Source: a virus
Length of the DNA stretch: 64,000 bases
Virus record (IMG/VR): IMGVR_UViG_3300048588_001019
Location: 1 to 64,000 of that record
Direction: 5' to 3' (one strand)
The position numbers and the translations under genes were made by a program. The notes beneath the pieces are model-generated. The model did no database searches and was not told the origin of the DNA. It saw nothing but the letters and a program-made list of their open reading frames with translations. Within the stretch, counting starts at the first letter, position 1, and every line of letters starts with the position of its first letter. Below, piece after piece: positions 1 to 8,231 of the stretch.

Positions 1-87
1 ATTTCATAAGACTGCTAAGCTCGCTTACCCAGTTGGACATTGAACCTCCATGTATGTCCCCTATGAAGGATGGTTTGCCAGCACACG

Positions 88-183
88 ATTTACAAACTTT
101 GCAAATTCGGAGGAAATAATTACAACGTTTGTAAAAATCATCGCTTGTAGCTTTTATCCTTCACAGCTTACAAAACTTTTGTA
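88..183. promoter_or_regulatory. Three dyad operators (TACAAA/TTTGTA)
   Basis: Three related inverted repeats lie in under 100 bp. ATTTACAAACTTTGCAAAT (88-106) has 9-bp arms with one mismatch. TTACAACGTTTGTAA (120-134) has perfect 6-bp arms. TACAAAACTTTTGTA (169-183) has perfect 7-bp arms. Their centres are about 30 and 49 bp apart. They precede the large winged-helix gene at 744-2906, so they look like repressor or initiator binding sites. A short ORF across them (50-292) has no convincing ribosome site and I do not call it. Confidence 0.5.
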
Positions 184-383
184 TATGCTCGCCGACAGCA
201 TTTTTAGGCTTACTCGTAAGCGATATCAAGAGGAGTTGTGTGAGAAAATATTTTTAGGCTTGAAACAGAAATATTGCAATTTTTTTGGTTAAATAATTTC
301 TTTTCGTTCTCGAGGAAAAATCAACCGCAGCGGATTACTATTAAGGAGATCGTAAATAACAGTGAGGGTTAAAATGGAATTCA

Positions 384-451
384 GCGGCTGTTGACGCAGC
401 CGCCGAACTTTCTGTATGAGACAGAATTAAATCCAAACAACAAGTGGATTT
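384..451. promoter_or_regulatory. Leader hairpins before the winged-helix gene
   Basis: GCGGCTG-TTGACG-CAGCCGC (384-403) is a perfect 7-bp GC-rich stem, and AAATCCA-N9-TGGATTT (429-451) is a second perfect dyad. Neither is followed by a T tract, so they look more like leader structures or protein sites than simple terminators. Apart from these and the dyads at 88-183, nothing convincing is seen between 1 and 743. Confidence 0.3.
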
Positions 452-743
452 GATATCCCCCAGTCTCGGCCTTCCTTGCAACAGAAAATTATTTCCATCT
501 CGATATTAAATCTGTTCTTCAAACTGTGATGGTATTTTCTCTTGTTATTATAGTTGGTTATAGGTCATGGTGCCTAGGGAGTTTCCTCGGCTATTTGTTC
601 GCGTGACTCTCACAGAACACATTGAGGCTTGGTTAAATGAATATCAATCCTGTCAAGGCCGCGCCTACGACTTGCGTGGTCCGGGTTCTCAATTTAGTGG
701 GTTTCGCTTTGAATCGCATTCCCAATTTCCCGGAGGAATGGCG

Positions 744-2906
744 GTGAGCGAAAAGCAATTTTATGACGTTGATGCAACCCGGCGCATTCATCGTCGAGAC
801 TATATTTATTCACTTGAACGCGGTAAACGTTACACTGTTTTGCTTCGAAGGTTATTTTCGTGGCTGGACAGTGAAGAGGTGATGGTGCTTGGCTATCTAC
901 TCAGCCTTGCCAACCGCGAGCACCCATCTATTCACGATATGACCACAGATCTGGCCATGAGTTCCGATGTACTTAAGAGAACGCTCAGGAATCTGAAGTC
1001 CAAAGGCGTTCTGTTTCACGACAAGCTATCCGTAGGTGACCGGCAAAAGTCGCTGTGGCACATATCACATCCATGCCGCTGGTCATTTTCAAACGTGCCG
1101 CTTGCAGATTCAGTTGATCCATTTCTGCATGAACCTCGAATGTTTTCAAGCCATGTGCCTCGGATCAATGAAGCACGGGATTTTATCCTGGCACAATCCG
1201 ACACATTTCGCGTACCAAATCTTCTCTTCCGAGTTCGAATTGGCTGGAGAGCACGCTTTGTGTGGGCCTGGCTCAGCCAGCTTCCGCATGATGTAAACCC
1301 AACCATTTCTGGGCTATCAAAAAGCCTGAACCTTAATTGGAGGACCATCAGGCAGTGTCTGGATGCCCTCGACGAGGTGGGGATGATCGTCATTGAAGAG
1401 CATAAGCAACGGAAATTTGGTAGAGCAGTGAACCTTTATTTTCACCTAACTGATCTATCTGACTGGAAATTCAAAGTTGCTCAGGATCTCTATCCTGCTC
1501 CTAAAAGGCGTCCATCACGCGGGATCACCCGCTACACGGTTGAGGCAGGAAGACAGGAGAGGTGGGATTCCTTTAAACCTACGCTTCAGTCCTTCCCGAT
1601 TGATGAGCCTTCTGACGCCGTTACTCCGTCGAATAGCTCTGCATTTGAATCACGTAAATTGTACTTTCGCTCTGCAGAATCAGAGGGGGCTCTGCATTCC
1701 AATTCTGTATTTTCAGTTGGCATGACTGTATTTCAGCCATGGTTGACTGCATTTCAGCCATGCATGACTGCAAAAACGTCTTCCGATACCCCATTGAAAC
1801 CCTTGGTGGACAATGGTTCCAGCTCTTATAATAAAGCCTTTATAATAAAGCCTATAAAAGAAAGCATGGAAGAAGAAGACGCGCGCGACTTGCATTCGAC
1901 TGAGAGGGGGGATCTTGACCTCGAGGGTAGTAGGTTGCCGAAAGCACGCATCATCAGCATTGCCGATTCAGTCAGCCATGTTTTTGTCAGCAGCAGAAAC
2001 CGGAAATGTGATCCAGGTCTTTGGACGGACGCCGTAGCTGGCATCTTCAAATCTGGAGGAGAGTCCGCTGCGAGGCAGTTCGCGCGCTACGTGGCAGACG
2101 TGTATGCGGCCAGAGGGAATCGAGCCATAGCCTACAACTCGCTTGCCATTGAGGATCTATCAGCCGCATTTTTATCTGGACGCAGTCCTTCCGAGATTGC
2201 AGCCCAGGAAACAGCCAGTCAGAGCGAGTCTTTGTTGCATGCGCCCCATTCCCGCGAAAAGCCCCTTGTCGGGCTCGATAAGCTTGAGAGCGCCATCGAC
2301 CTGGGGCAGACATCTTTAGCGCAAACAGGGGCCAATTCCGAACGCGAGAGCCCTGGTTCCTCGGAGAAGGAGAGCGACCGGCTTCGTGACGTTCCATTAG
2401 ATCCGATCAGACAGCGCTGGCTCATCCACCGAATCTGGCCAAAGCTGACCAAGTCGCAAAAATCTTTGCTGCAGGACGCTTGGGCGAGATTTCCGGTTCA
2501 GAGTAATGCGATTCGAGCCTTTGCCGCTCAGGACGAAGACTGCTGCTTTAAGGTCATCTCGGTCTCCTTTGAGATCCTTCAAGACGAGCTTCTGGGCGAA
2601 ATTCCACTCTTGCCTTGGGAGACACAAGCCTTGGGGTGTGATTCAGTTCCCAATGTTCCATCGGAAGGCCGTTGCAAAGGGGGTGATAGGCATGTTGAGG
2701 ATGTACAGAAGTCTGATTGCGTATCAGAAGTGGCCCGCTCCCGGCTTGAAGCGGCTATACCGATACTTTGCCGTGCCTTAAAGCCGGCAACCCGGCTTTC
2801 GATGGAGAAGGGTTATTCGCGACTGAATGATGGGGATCTCTGGCGCTCACTTTGTGCCACGTTTTCTGAAAAGCGAGTTCGGGGGGTTCTTAGCATTATT
2901 TCCTGA
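744..2906 (+). CDS. Two-winged-helix DNA-binding protein, possible phage/plasmid replication initiator
   Basis: The open frame runs from 567, but GGAGG at 732-736 sits 7 bases before a GTG at 744, so I choose that start (about 720 aa); ATG 738 is the alternative. Two winged-helix-like segments are visible, near residues 44-91 and 171-217, each with a recognition-helix pattern and a following basic wing. The middle is low-complexity and charged and holds short repeats (1705-1767 and 1826-1853). The C-terminus is helical without a motif I recognise. Paired winged helices behind clustered dyads resemble replication initiators or early regulators of phages and plasmids. That role is inference. 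No helicase or primase motifs are seen. Confidence 0.5.
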   Translation: MSEKQFYDVDATRRIHRRDYIYSLERGKRYTVLLRRLFSWLDSEEVMVLGYLLSLANREHPSIHDMTTDLAMSSDVLKRTLRNLKSKGVLFHDKLSVGDRQKSLWHISHPCRWSFSNVPLADSVDPFLHEPRMFSSHVPRINEARDFILAQSDTFRVPNLLFRVRIGWRARFVWAWLSQLPHDVNPTISGLSKSLNLNWRTIRQCLDALDEVGMIVIEEHKQRKFGRAVNLYFHLTDLSDWKFKVAQDLYPAPKRRPSRGITRYTVEAGRQERWDSFKPTLQSFPIDEPSDAVTPSNSSAFESRKLYFRSAESEGALHSNSVFSVGMTVFQPWLTAFQPCMTAKTSSDTPLKPLVDNGSSSYNKAFIIKPIKESMEEEDARDLHSTERGDLDLEGSRLPKARIISIADSVSHVFVSSRNRKCDPGLWTDAVAGIFKSGGESAARQFARYVADVYAARGNRAIAYNSLAIEDLSAAFLSGRSPSEIAAQETASQSESLLHAPHSREKPLVGLDKLESAIDLGQTSLAQTGANSERESPGSSEKESDRLRDVPLDPIRQRWLIHRIWPKLTKSQKSLLQDAWARFPVQSNAIRAFAAQDEDCCFKVISVSFEILQDELLGEIPLLPWETQALGCDSVPNVPSEGRCKGGDRHVEDVQKSDCVSEVARSRLEAAIPILCRALKPATRLSMEKGYSRLNDGDLWRSLCATFSEKRVRGVLSIIS
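1705..1767 (+). repeat. Three 21-bp tandem units inside the winged-helix gene
   Basis: Three near-identical 21-bp units (1705-1725, 1726-1746, 1747-1767) are in frame and give a 7-residue repeat of the form T-(V/A)-F-Q-P-(W/C)-(L/M). Just downstream, TTATAATAAAGCCT occurs twice in tandem at 1826-1853. That unit is 14 bp and not a multiple of three, so slippage there would shift the frame. Confidence 0.8.
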
Positions 2907-3029
2907 AAGCGACATTAGCCCATCATGCGTTTGCACTTCGGTCGCACGGTTCCTGTTGGGAAGTGAGTCTGATACCAGAAATAGACGGATTTTTCCCGGG
3001 CCTATGAGAGATAGGCTGGGAGATATTCG

Positions 3030-3530
3030 CTATTTTTGTTTCCACATCGATTCAATTTCTCGAACATATCCTTCGCACGTACTATCAAGCAAAGGCTTTG
3101 AGTGAGATTTTTTCAAGTACTTCGAGTACTTGCTCAACCACGGTCGTAGCAGCTTCGACTTGTGTCTTTCATTTGTATTATCGTCGTAGTAGCCTTTACA
3201 ACGGTTGGCTTCACACCGAATCGAAAGAGGAACTTTTCTGAGTGGCGGGTCAATTCCAGGGGCCTCGGAGCCACTGTAGCAAATAGGAAAAAGCCTTCTG
3301 CTCAAAGTATCAGAACATTGAGCTACAGCTGACAGACCTGATTTACTCACGATATGCCCACCTGCAAACGGCAAGTAATAACAGTCGTCCGCAATACTGC
3401 AGCTCAAATACTGGTTTGCGTCCTGTTCAACCATTTGGAACAGCTTTTCCATTCTTGCAGTCTCTTCGGGACTGGGAAAACTTGGGCATTCCCATCCAAT
3501 AGATGTGATCAATAAGAAGAAACTTATCAT
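3030..3530 (-). CDS. Secreted cysteine-rich protein, unknown function
   Basis: This 166-residue protein has a short hydrophobic N-terminus consistent with export and about eight cysteines, including a C-x6-C pair followed by a Gly-Gly-His segment. The even spacing of cysteines suggests disulfide bonds in the periplasm or outside the cell. The C-terminal third is lysine-rich. It is a lone gene, convergent with the winged-helix gene and divergent from the recombination cassette. I do not recognise a named family, and the start is uncertain because no clear ribosome site is present. Confidence 0.5.
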   Translation of the reverse strand: MISFFLLITSIGWECPSFPSPEETARMEKLFQMVEQDANQYLSCSIADDCYYLPFAGGHIVSKSGLSAVAQCSDTLSRRLFPICYSGSEAPGIDPPLRKVPLSIRCEANRCKGYYDDNTNERHKSKLLRPWLSKYSKYLKKSHSKPLLDSTCEGYVREIESMWKQK

Positions 3531-3804
3531 TTCAATGGCCTGCCTGCGTGAAGTTTTCCTATCTTACTTGAATAGGATACCACGTTATAGACCTGCTACT
3601 CCCTGGCAAATCATTCTGCAGAGTGGATTTACAGATCTAAAATACAATCAGCAGAAAAAAGTATATCAACATCGCTTTTCTTTGAACTTTTTAAATTCCT
3701 GAGTGTATAGTCCGATTCGATAGTTCGGGGGCTCAGCAAGTGTCTCCATTTACCTGTGAATCTCTTCATTTAAAGACGTTCTAAGCTCTCATCCGGAGTA
3801 TTGA

Positions 3805-4677
3805 TTGCAACCAGGAATCTATCCCGATCTTGATATCAAGCATTACCACTCGTCGGGTGGTATCTCGAAGACAGGTCTTTGCAGGCTTGATCGATCGCCG
3901 CGGACTTACCAGGACTTTATCGACAATCCTGGGAAGTCCCGGCAGAGCAAATCACTTCATACCGGAAGTATCTTCCATATCGCAATGGAGGGTGCATTTG
4001 AGGAAGAGTGCCGAGTGGGACCCGGGGTCAGCGACAAGCGTTCGAAGGAATGGAAGGAATTCGTAAAGGCCCATCCCGGAAAAATTTGTGTGACTCCGGA
4101 TGAGGTTACGCAGGTAGTTGCCATGCGCAAGGCCATGTACGAATATGGCCCGGCACGTGAGGCTCTTGGAAAACCCGGGCGCTTTGAAGTTTCATATTAC
4201 TGGATCGACAGTGAAACGGGGCTGCTCTGCAAATGCCGCCCTGACTGGATCTCTGCGAACCAACTTACCATAATCGACTTCAAAACTGCTGCTGATGCCA
4301 CGGAGGAAGGGTTCGTCCGATCCGCCGGCAGACTTCACTATCACGTCTCAGCTGCGATGACAGTTGACGGCGTGCATAGAACGACGGGAATCCTGCCAGA
4401 GAGATACATTTTCCTCGTCATTGAGCCCCATGCGCCCTACCTCACCGCTGCTTATGAGGCGACGGTGGATGATCTTGCGGAAGGCCGTGAGTTCATCCGC
4501 CGCAACCTCTCCCTCCTTAAGCAGTGTGAGGCGACGGGAAACTGGCCGGGGCTAAAGGAGGAAATCAGGCCCCTTGGTGTCCGCCGCTTCATGCGCCGGC
4601 CAAGGGAGGAAGACGAAGGCGGTGCCGATGTCGAGGTCACACATTCAACGCCGGCAGCCGGCGAGTGGTGGGAGTGA
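3805..4677 (+). CDS. RecE/lambda-exonuclease-like PD-(D/E)XK nuclease
   Basis: The start is TTG, with GGAG at 3795-3798 six bases upstream. The 290-residue protein shows the RecE/Cas4-like nuclease order: a GSIFH motif (H58), CRPDW with D147, then IIDFK with D158 and K160. These residues normally bind two metal ions for 5'-to-3' degradation of one DNA strand. The family's usual Q-x3-Y motif appears as S182 and T186 here, which is odd. The gene starts a tightly packed run with a RecA-fold ATPase, SSB and RusA, so it likely makes the single-stranded tails for phage recombination. The C-terminal 35 residues are acidic and variable. Confidence 0.8.
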   Translation: MQPGIYPDLDIKHYHSSGGISKTGLCRLDRSPRTYQDFIDNPGKSRQSKSLHTGSIFHIAMEGAFEEECRVGPGVSDKRSKEWKEFVKAHPGKICVTPDEVTQVVAMRKAMYEYGPAREALGKPGRFEVSYYWIDSETGLLCKCRPDWISANQLTIIDFKTAADATEEGFVRSAGRLHYHVSAAMTVDGVHRTTGILPERYIFLVIEPHAPYLTAAYEATVDDLAEGREFIRRNLSLLKQCEATGNWPGLKEEIRPLGVRRFMRRPREEDEGGADVEVTHSTPAAGEWWE

Positions 4678-4680
4678 AGA

Positions 4681-5613
4681 GTGAAGCTTAGAAAAGCGGA
4701 ACGAAAGAAAGTCTTTGTCAAAGTCGGCATTACAGCCCCGAGTGGGCATGGAAAGACCTTTTCAAGTCTCAGGATCTCCCGAGGCCTTGCCAGCTCGTGG
4801 GATAGGGTTTGCCTCATCGACACCGAAGGGTCAGGGGACAAGTATGCCGGCCACAGGGACCTCGGCCCCTATCAGGTGATCAATCTATTCGAAAGTGAAG
4901 ACGACCACCGATTTTCCCCAGACCGCTGGATTGCAGCCATGAAAGTGGCCGCGGATGCCGGGATGGAAGTCGTGATCCTCGACTCAGCCAGCCATGAGTG
5001 GCAATGGTGTCTCGAGCAGAAGGAACGGATCAATAAATCCATCAATGACTGGAAGCAGATCACGCCCCATCATAACAAGTTCATTAGAGCCATCCTTCAA
5101 TGCCCCATGCACGTCATCGTCTGTACTCGCCGCAAGGTCGAGTATGTCCTCCACGAGGAAGGAGGTCGCAAGAGGGTCGAAAAAGCCGGTATGAGGTCCG
5201 AGATGCGTGAAGGCTTTGAATATGAGCTGGATGTGAATATCGGGCTCAATCACAACCACATGGCTACGATTGAGAAGGATAGAGCAGGCATCTTCCATGG
5301 CCGGCCTGAGTTCATTCCTTCTGAGGCGATTGGACGGGAGCTGCTCGCCTGGTCACGGGCTGAGGAGCTTAAACCGAATGGCGACCAGCAGGCGGCACCA
5401 GGGGATGCGCCGATTTCCGCGGACAATCCAAAGACCAAAGCCTGGATGGAACAGCGGCTTGCGCAGCTGAAAATTACGGAGGAGCTTTGGCCAGTAATCA
5501 TAAAACAGGTCGATGGCTGTCGGCGCAATGAACTCCGCGCACGTCTTGACGAAGCAGCTGCCGACGCCCAGAACGCCTTTGAAAGTGATTTCACAACGGA
5601 GGCCGTATGTTGA
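4681..5613 (+). CDS. Phage RecA-fold ATPase (Sak4-like recombination protein)
   Basis: A GTG start follows the exonuclease stop by three bases, with GGAG about six bases upstream. The 310-residue protein has a clear Walker A (APSGHGKT, residues 19-26, K25) and a Walker B strand ending at D101. A second acidic strand (LIDTEGSG) follows the P-loop in the way seen in small phage AAA/RecA-fold proteins. Sak4-type proteins are single-strand annealing or exchange factors that work with a phage SSB, which is encoded two genes downstream. The C-terminal 80 residues are helical and variable. A generic phage nucleotide-binding protein is the alternative name. Confidence 0.75.
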   Translation: MKLRKAERKKVFVKVGITAPSGHGKTFSSLRISRGLASSWDRVCLIDTEGSGDKYAGHRDLGPYQVINLFESEDDHRFSPDRWIAAMKVAADAGMEVVILDSASHEWQWCLEQKERINKSINDWKQITPHHNKFIRAILQCPMHVIVCTRRKVEYVLHEEGGRKRVEKAGMRSEMREGFEYELDVNIGLNHNHMATIEKDRAGIFHGRPEFIPSEAIGRELLAWSRAEELKPNGDQQAAPGDAPISADNPKTKAWMEQRLAQLKITEELWPVIIKQVDGCRRNELRARLDEAAADAQNAFESDFTTEAVC

Positions 5614-5708
5614 TGACGCTAATTATTCTCGTCCTGATACCGTTTGCCGTCTTTGCCAGTGGATACGCCCTCGGCTACTTCTGCGGAAAGGCGGCCAGGA
5701 ACGCATGA
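5607..5708 (+). CDS. 33-residue membrane peptide
   Basis: A short ORF starts at ATG 5607 behind GGAGG (5598-5602). It overlaps the end of the ATPase gene and the ATG of the SSB gene (ATGA at 5705-5708). It encodes one strongly hydrophobic helix of about 20 residues followed by a short basic tail ending KAARNA. Translational coupling on both sides supports expression. Function is unknown; small phage membrane peptides of this kind are often uncharacterised. Confidence 0.55.
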   Translation: MLMTLIILVLIPFAVFASGYALGYFCGKAARNA

Positions 5709-6136
5709 GCGTGAATACCGTTATCCTCGTTGGAAAACTTGGCCGTGATCCTGAGCTGAAGCATACCCAGAGCGGGATCCCGTATTGCCGTCTGAGCCTG
5801 GCCACCAACACTCACTGGACTGACCAGTCCGGCCAGAACCAGGAGAAAACTGAATGGCACCGTATCACGGTTTGGAAAAAGCGGGCCGAGAACGTTGCAC
5901 GATACTCAAGCAAGGGTTCTCAGATCTATGTGCAGGGGCGTCTGGAAACGCGTTCCTGGGATCATAATGGACAGAAACGCTATGAGACGGATGTCGTCGC
6001 AGAGGATGTGAAGGTTCTGGGCCGGCGTCGTGATGCTGAGGAAAGCCCTCCAACCGAAAATCTGTCACGCAGCGGGCGTGGTTTGAATGTTGCCAGTGAT
6101 TTTGGTGATGGGAATCTTGGGGATCTACCGTATTGA
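5705..6136 (+). CDS. ssb: Single-stranded DNA-binding protein
   Basis: The 143-residue protein opens with MSVNTVILVGKLGRDPEL and shows the OB-fold pattern of bacterial SSB (RLSLATN, TEWHRITVW, YVQGRLETR, then the VLGRR end of the core). The tail is short and acidic, ending GDLPY where cellular SSB usually ends DDDIPF, so the partner-binding tip is kept but altered. It overlaps the upstream 33-residue ORF by ATGA. Next to an exonuclease, a RecA-fold ATPase and RusA, it most likely coats single-stranded phage DNA during replication and recombination. Confidence 0.93.
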   Translation: MSVNTVILVGKLGRDPELKHTQSGIPYCRLSLATNTHWTDQSGQNQEKTEWHRITVWKKRAENVARYSSKGSQIYVQGRLETRSWDHNGQKRYETDVVAEDVKVLGRRRDAEESPPTENLSRSGRGLNVASDFGDGNLGDLPY

Positions 6137-6167
6137 AAAATCCCGCCCTTGTGCGAATAGGGCGGGA
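6136..6167. terminator. Strong hairpin after ssb, T-tract on the minus strand
   Basis: TCCCGCCCT (6141-6149) and AGGGCGGGA (6159-6167) form a perfect 9-bp stem with a 9-base loop. Five A residues precede it, so the classical stem-plus-U form reads on the minus strand. There is no T tract on the plus side. It could attenuate or process the operon RNA between ssb and rusA, or block antisense transcription. Confidence 0.55.
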
Positions 6168-6196
6168 ACCGCTCCAGTCAAAAGACAGGATATAGA

Positions 6197-6601
6197 GTGC
6201 CTTTAAAGTTTACCATACCGATCGAGCCTGAGGGTAAAAAAGAAGCCCGAAGAACCTTGCGTGGGCATGTTTTCAAGCACCCGGACTCCCGCAAGGTGAT
6301 GGAGGAGATCGCAGCTCATGTCCGTGCTCAGTATAAGGGTGAGCCGCTGGATGGTCCCCTTCAGGTTAAGATCATGGCTTATAAGTCTCGACCAAAGTCC
6401 AAGCGGACTGAAGTCTATGCAGCTACGAAACCGGACTATGACAACATTGAAAAGCTGCTCGGGGATGCCCTCGAGGGAATTCTCTGGGTGAACGACAGCC
6501 GGATTGTCGATGGCCGCTGCATCAAATTTTATGCGCCACCTGAAGCCCCTGGTTGGATTGAGATCGAAGTTTCGCACTGCCTGGATGCAGTGATTTGCTA
6601 A
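6197..6601 (+). CDS. rusA: RusA-family Holliday junction resolvase
   Basis: The GTG start has AGGA six bases upstream. The 134-residue protein has the normal RusA length and its signature KPDYDNIEKLLGDAL, followed by W-x-N-D-S-R-I-V. The likely metal-binding acids are D80, D82 and D100. RusA dimers cut four-way DNA junctions that form in phage recombination and must be cleared before packaging. It closes the exonuclease/ATPase/SSB cassette, which fits. Confidence 0.9.
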   Translation: MPLKFTIPIEPEGKKEARRTLRGHVFKHPDSRKVMEEIAAHVRAQYKGEPLDGPLQVKIMAYKSRPKSKRTEVYAATKPDYDNIEKLLGDALEGILWVNDSRIVDGRCIKFYAPPEAPGWIEIEVSHCLDAVIC

Positions 6602-6621
6602 CAGGTCATGGAGCCCTCTCA

Positions 6622-7611
6622 ATGAGTGAACCGAATATTATTCGTAAGAAGTGTCAGCCCGATAAGGATCCAACGGAGCTCATCGATATCAAGGTCATTC
6701 CGCAGGAGCTTTTTGTTGAAGGTCAGCATTCGATAATAAAGGTCATTAGGAGTGGCGATTTGGAGGGACTTACTGTGTCCCAGATTGCCGAAATGACGAA
6801 TATCGGTGAAAGAGCCGTCTGGAAGCACATCTACAGATACGCCATCACTACTGTTCCTCTGGGTCAGCAGTCTTTGCGTAGCTTGAAGGACGCAGGCATC
6901 CTCCTTCTGCACGCCCGCCGTGCAATCTTGGTACCCAAAGCGAGTGTTCAGCAGCTGCTGAAGCTTATCAGTACGCGCGAGTCATGGGCCATTTACTACC
7001 AGCTTTGGAATAACTCAGAAAAGCTCATTGATGTTGAAGCAAAGCTGCTGGATACGGCTGGAAAACTAAAAGCTGTTCTGGATGAGTCTGCGATTCAAAA
7101 AGCGAACCTGCGCATCAAGGATCAGCAAATCGCTGAATTCACAATCAAGCTTGGGCAGCAGGATCAGCAAATCGCTGAATTCACAATCAAGCTTGGGCAG
7201 CAGGATCAGCAAATCGCGGAACTTAACGCGAGACTGGAAGCAGCAGATCACCATATCGCCCTCGGAGGAAACAAGAAGTCTCCAAAATTCAGCATCCCTA
7301 TCTATCGCAGGGAGCCAAACGACATCTTCAATAATCCTGTCTATTCGATTGAGATCGTGAAGAAGACGCGGGATGAAATGAACCCGGATGAGCAGCATCG
7401 ATTCCAGACCTATCATTCTACGCGAACGATTGTGGGGCTCTCGCGAGGACTTGAAAAGACCTTCGATAAACTCGGTGTCACCAATGATGAAGCCCGCTCG
7501 ATGCTCACTACGGTCAAGGAGTCGGCCCTTGCGCTAAAGGAGCATCTCGAGCCGAACGCCCAAGGGCTCTTTGCCTTAAACAGACTCGAACCGCAAATTT
7601 ATCTCAACTGA
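6622..7611 (+). CDS. HTH protein with repeat-built coiled coil
   Basis: I choose ATG 6622, behind GGAG at 6610-6613 (329 aa). An N-terminal helix-turn-helix region (LTVSQIAEMTNIGERAVWKH) resembles excisionase or MerR-like DNA binding. It is followed by a long coiled coil. Part of the coil is built from a 14-residue unit (DQQIAEFTIKLGQQ) present in two identical copies plus a partial third, matching a 42-bp DNA repeat. The C-terminal 100 residues form a separate, unrecognised domain. It lies in the same direction as the recombination and lysis genes, so a phage regulatory role is likely but unproven. Confidence 0.6.
   Translation: MSEPNIIRKKCQPDKDPTELIDIKVIPQELFVEGQHSIIKVIRSGDLEGLTVSQIAEMTNIGERAVWKHIYRYAITTVPLGQQSLRSLKDAGILLLHARRAILVPKASVQQLLKLISTRESWAIYYQLWNNSEKLIDVEAKLLDTAGKLKAVLDESAIQKANLRIKDQQIAEFTIKLGQQDQQIAEFTIKLGQQDQQIAELNARLEAADHHIALGGNKKSPKFSIPIYRREPNDIFNNPVYSIEIVKKTRDEMNPDEQHRFQTYHSTRTIVGLSRGLEKTFDKLGVTNDEARSMLTTVKESALALKEHLEPNAQGLFALNRLEPQIYLN
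7120..7203 (+). repeat. Perfect 42-bp tandem duplication in a coiled coil
   Basis: Two identical 42-bp units (7120-7161 and 7162-7203) are followed by the first 16 or so bases of a third. Each encodes 14 residues, exactly two heptads, so a copy change lengthens the coil without breaking its register. Identity at every base, including wobble positions, indicates a recent expansion. Confidence 0.95.
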
Positions 7612-7631
7612 CAGGTTCCACCAAATATGGG

Positions 7632-7892
7632 ATGGAAATGGACCTTAATATAGACACACTGCAATCTCTCGCAGTAGGCGCATCAGGCGGCATACCGCTC
7701 TCGCTGCTGCTCTTGAATTCCATGAAATCCCTGCGCGAGAGCTTCGATTCCTTCAAGGGGCAGCTCGACAATGTATCCAGCCGGCTGCAGAAGCTGGAGG
7801 TAGTCTTCGAGCTGACGTATCAGGGTGAGGTGAAGAGCCTTCAGTCGCGGATTGAAAAACTGGAAAAATTTATTTTTGAGAAGGATCGCTGA
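7632..7892 (+). CDS. Small phage protein with coiled coil
   Basis: This 86-residue protein has a short hydrophobic stretch (GIPLSLLLLNSM) and then a predicted coiled coil to its end. Its stop overlaps the next start (TGATGG at 7890). The layout of a hydrophobic segment plus coil just upstream of lysis genes is seen in accessory lysis or structural proteins, but I cannot name it. ATG 7638 is an alternative start. Confidence 0.5.
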   Translation: MEMDLNIDTLQSLAVGASGGIPLSLLLLNSMKSLRESFDSFKGQLDNVSSRLQKLEVVFELTYQGEVKSLQSRIEKLEKFIFEKDR

Positions 7893-8197
7893 TGGAAACT
7901 CTGGATCAGATCAATGACCAATCGAATGCTTACTCGGGCATCAGCAGGGACGAGCTGATAGCAATGAGTACCGATGAGATTCAGGCGCGCATGTCGCGTT
8001 CCCTTGTACAGCTCGAAGAGGCCGAGGATAACAGGAAGGCCTATAGCTCCGCCTATGGCAGCCTCATCAAAAAGATCAAGGCTGACGTCAGGACGCTGAA
8101 TCGTGAGATCCGGGAACGGAACACCAATGCTGAGGGCGACAACGCAATTACTGTGGAGAATATCCAGTCAAGGCTTGCCGGTGGTTTGGCAGGCTGA
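7892..8197 (+). CDS. Small phage hypothetical protein
   Basis: A 101-residue, mostly helical and charged protein without membrane segments. It is translationally coupled to the previous gene by overlapping stop and start codons. No known motif is visible. Its place between coil-type proteins and the endolysin suggests a phage accessory role. Confidence 0.5.
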   Translation: METLDQINDQSNAYSGISRDELIAMSTDEIQARMSRSLVQLEEAEDNRKAYSSAYGSLIKKIKADVRTLNREIRERNTNAEGDNAITVENIQSRLAGGLAG

Positions 8198-8231
8198 GTC
8201 TGGTCACTAGATTGAAAGATGGGAACTAAAT

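Noticed and set aside
50-292. Plus-strand 80-codon ORF at the left edge
   Set aside because: It lies across the three dyads and lacks a ribosome site; the region reads better as regulatory DNA.
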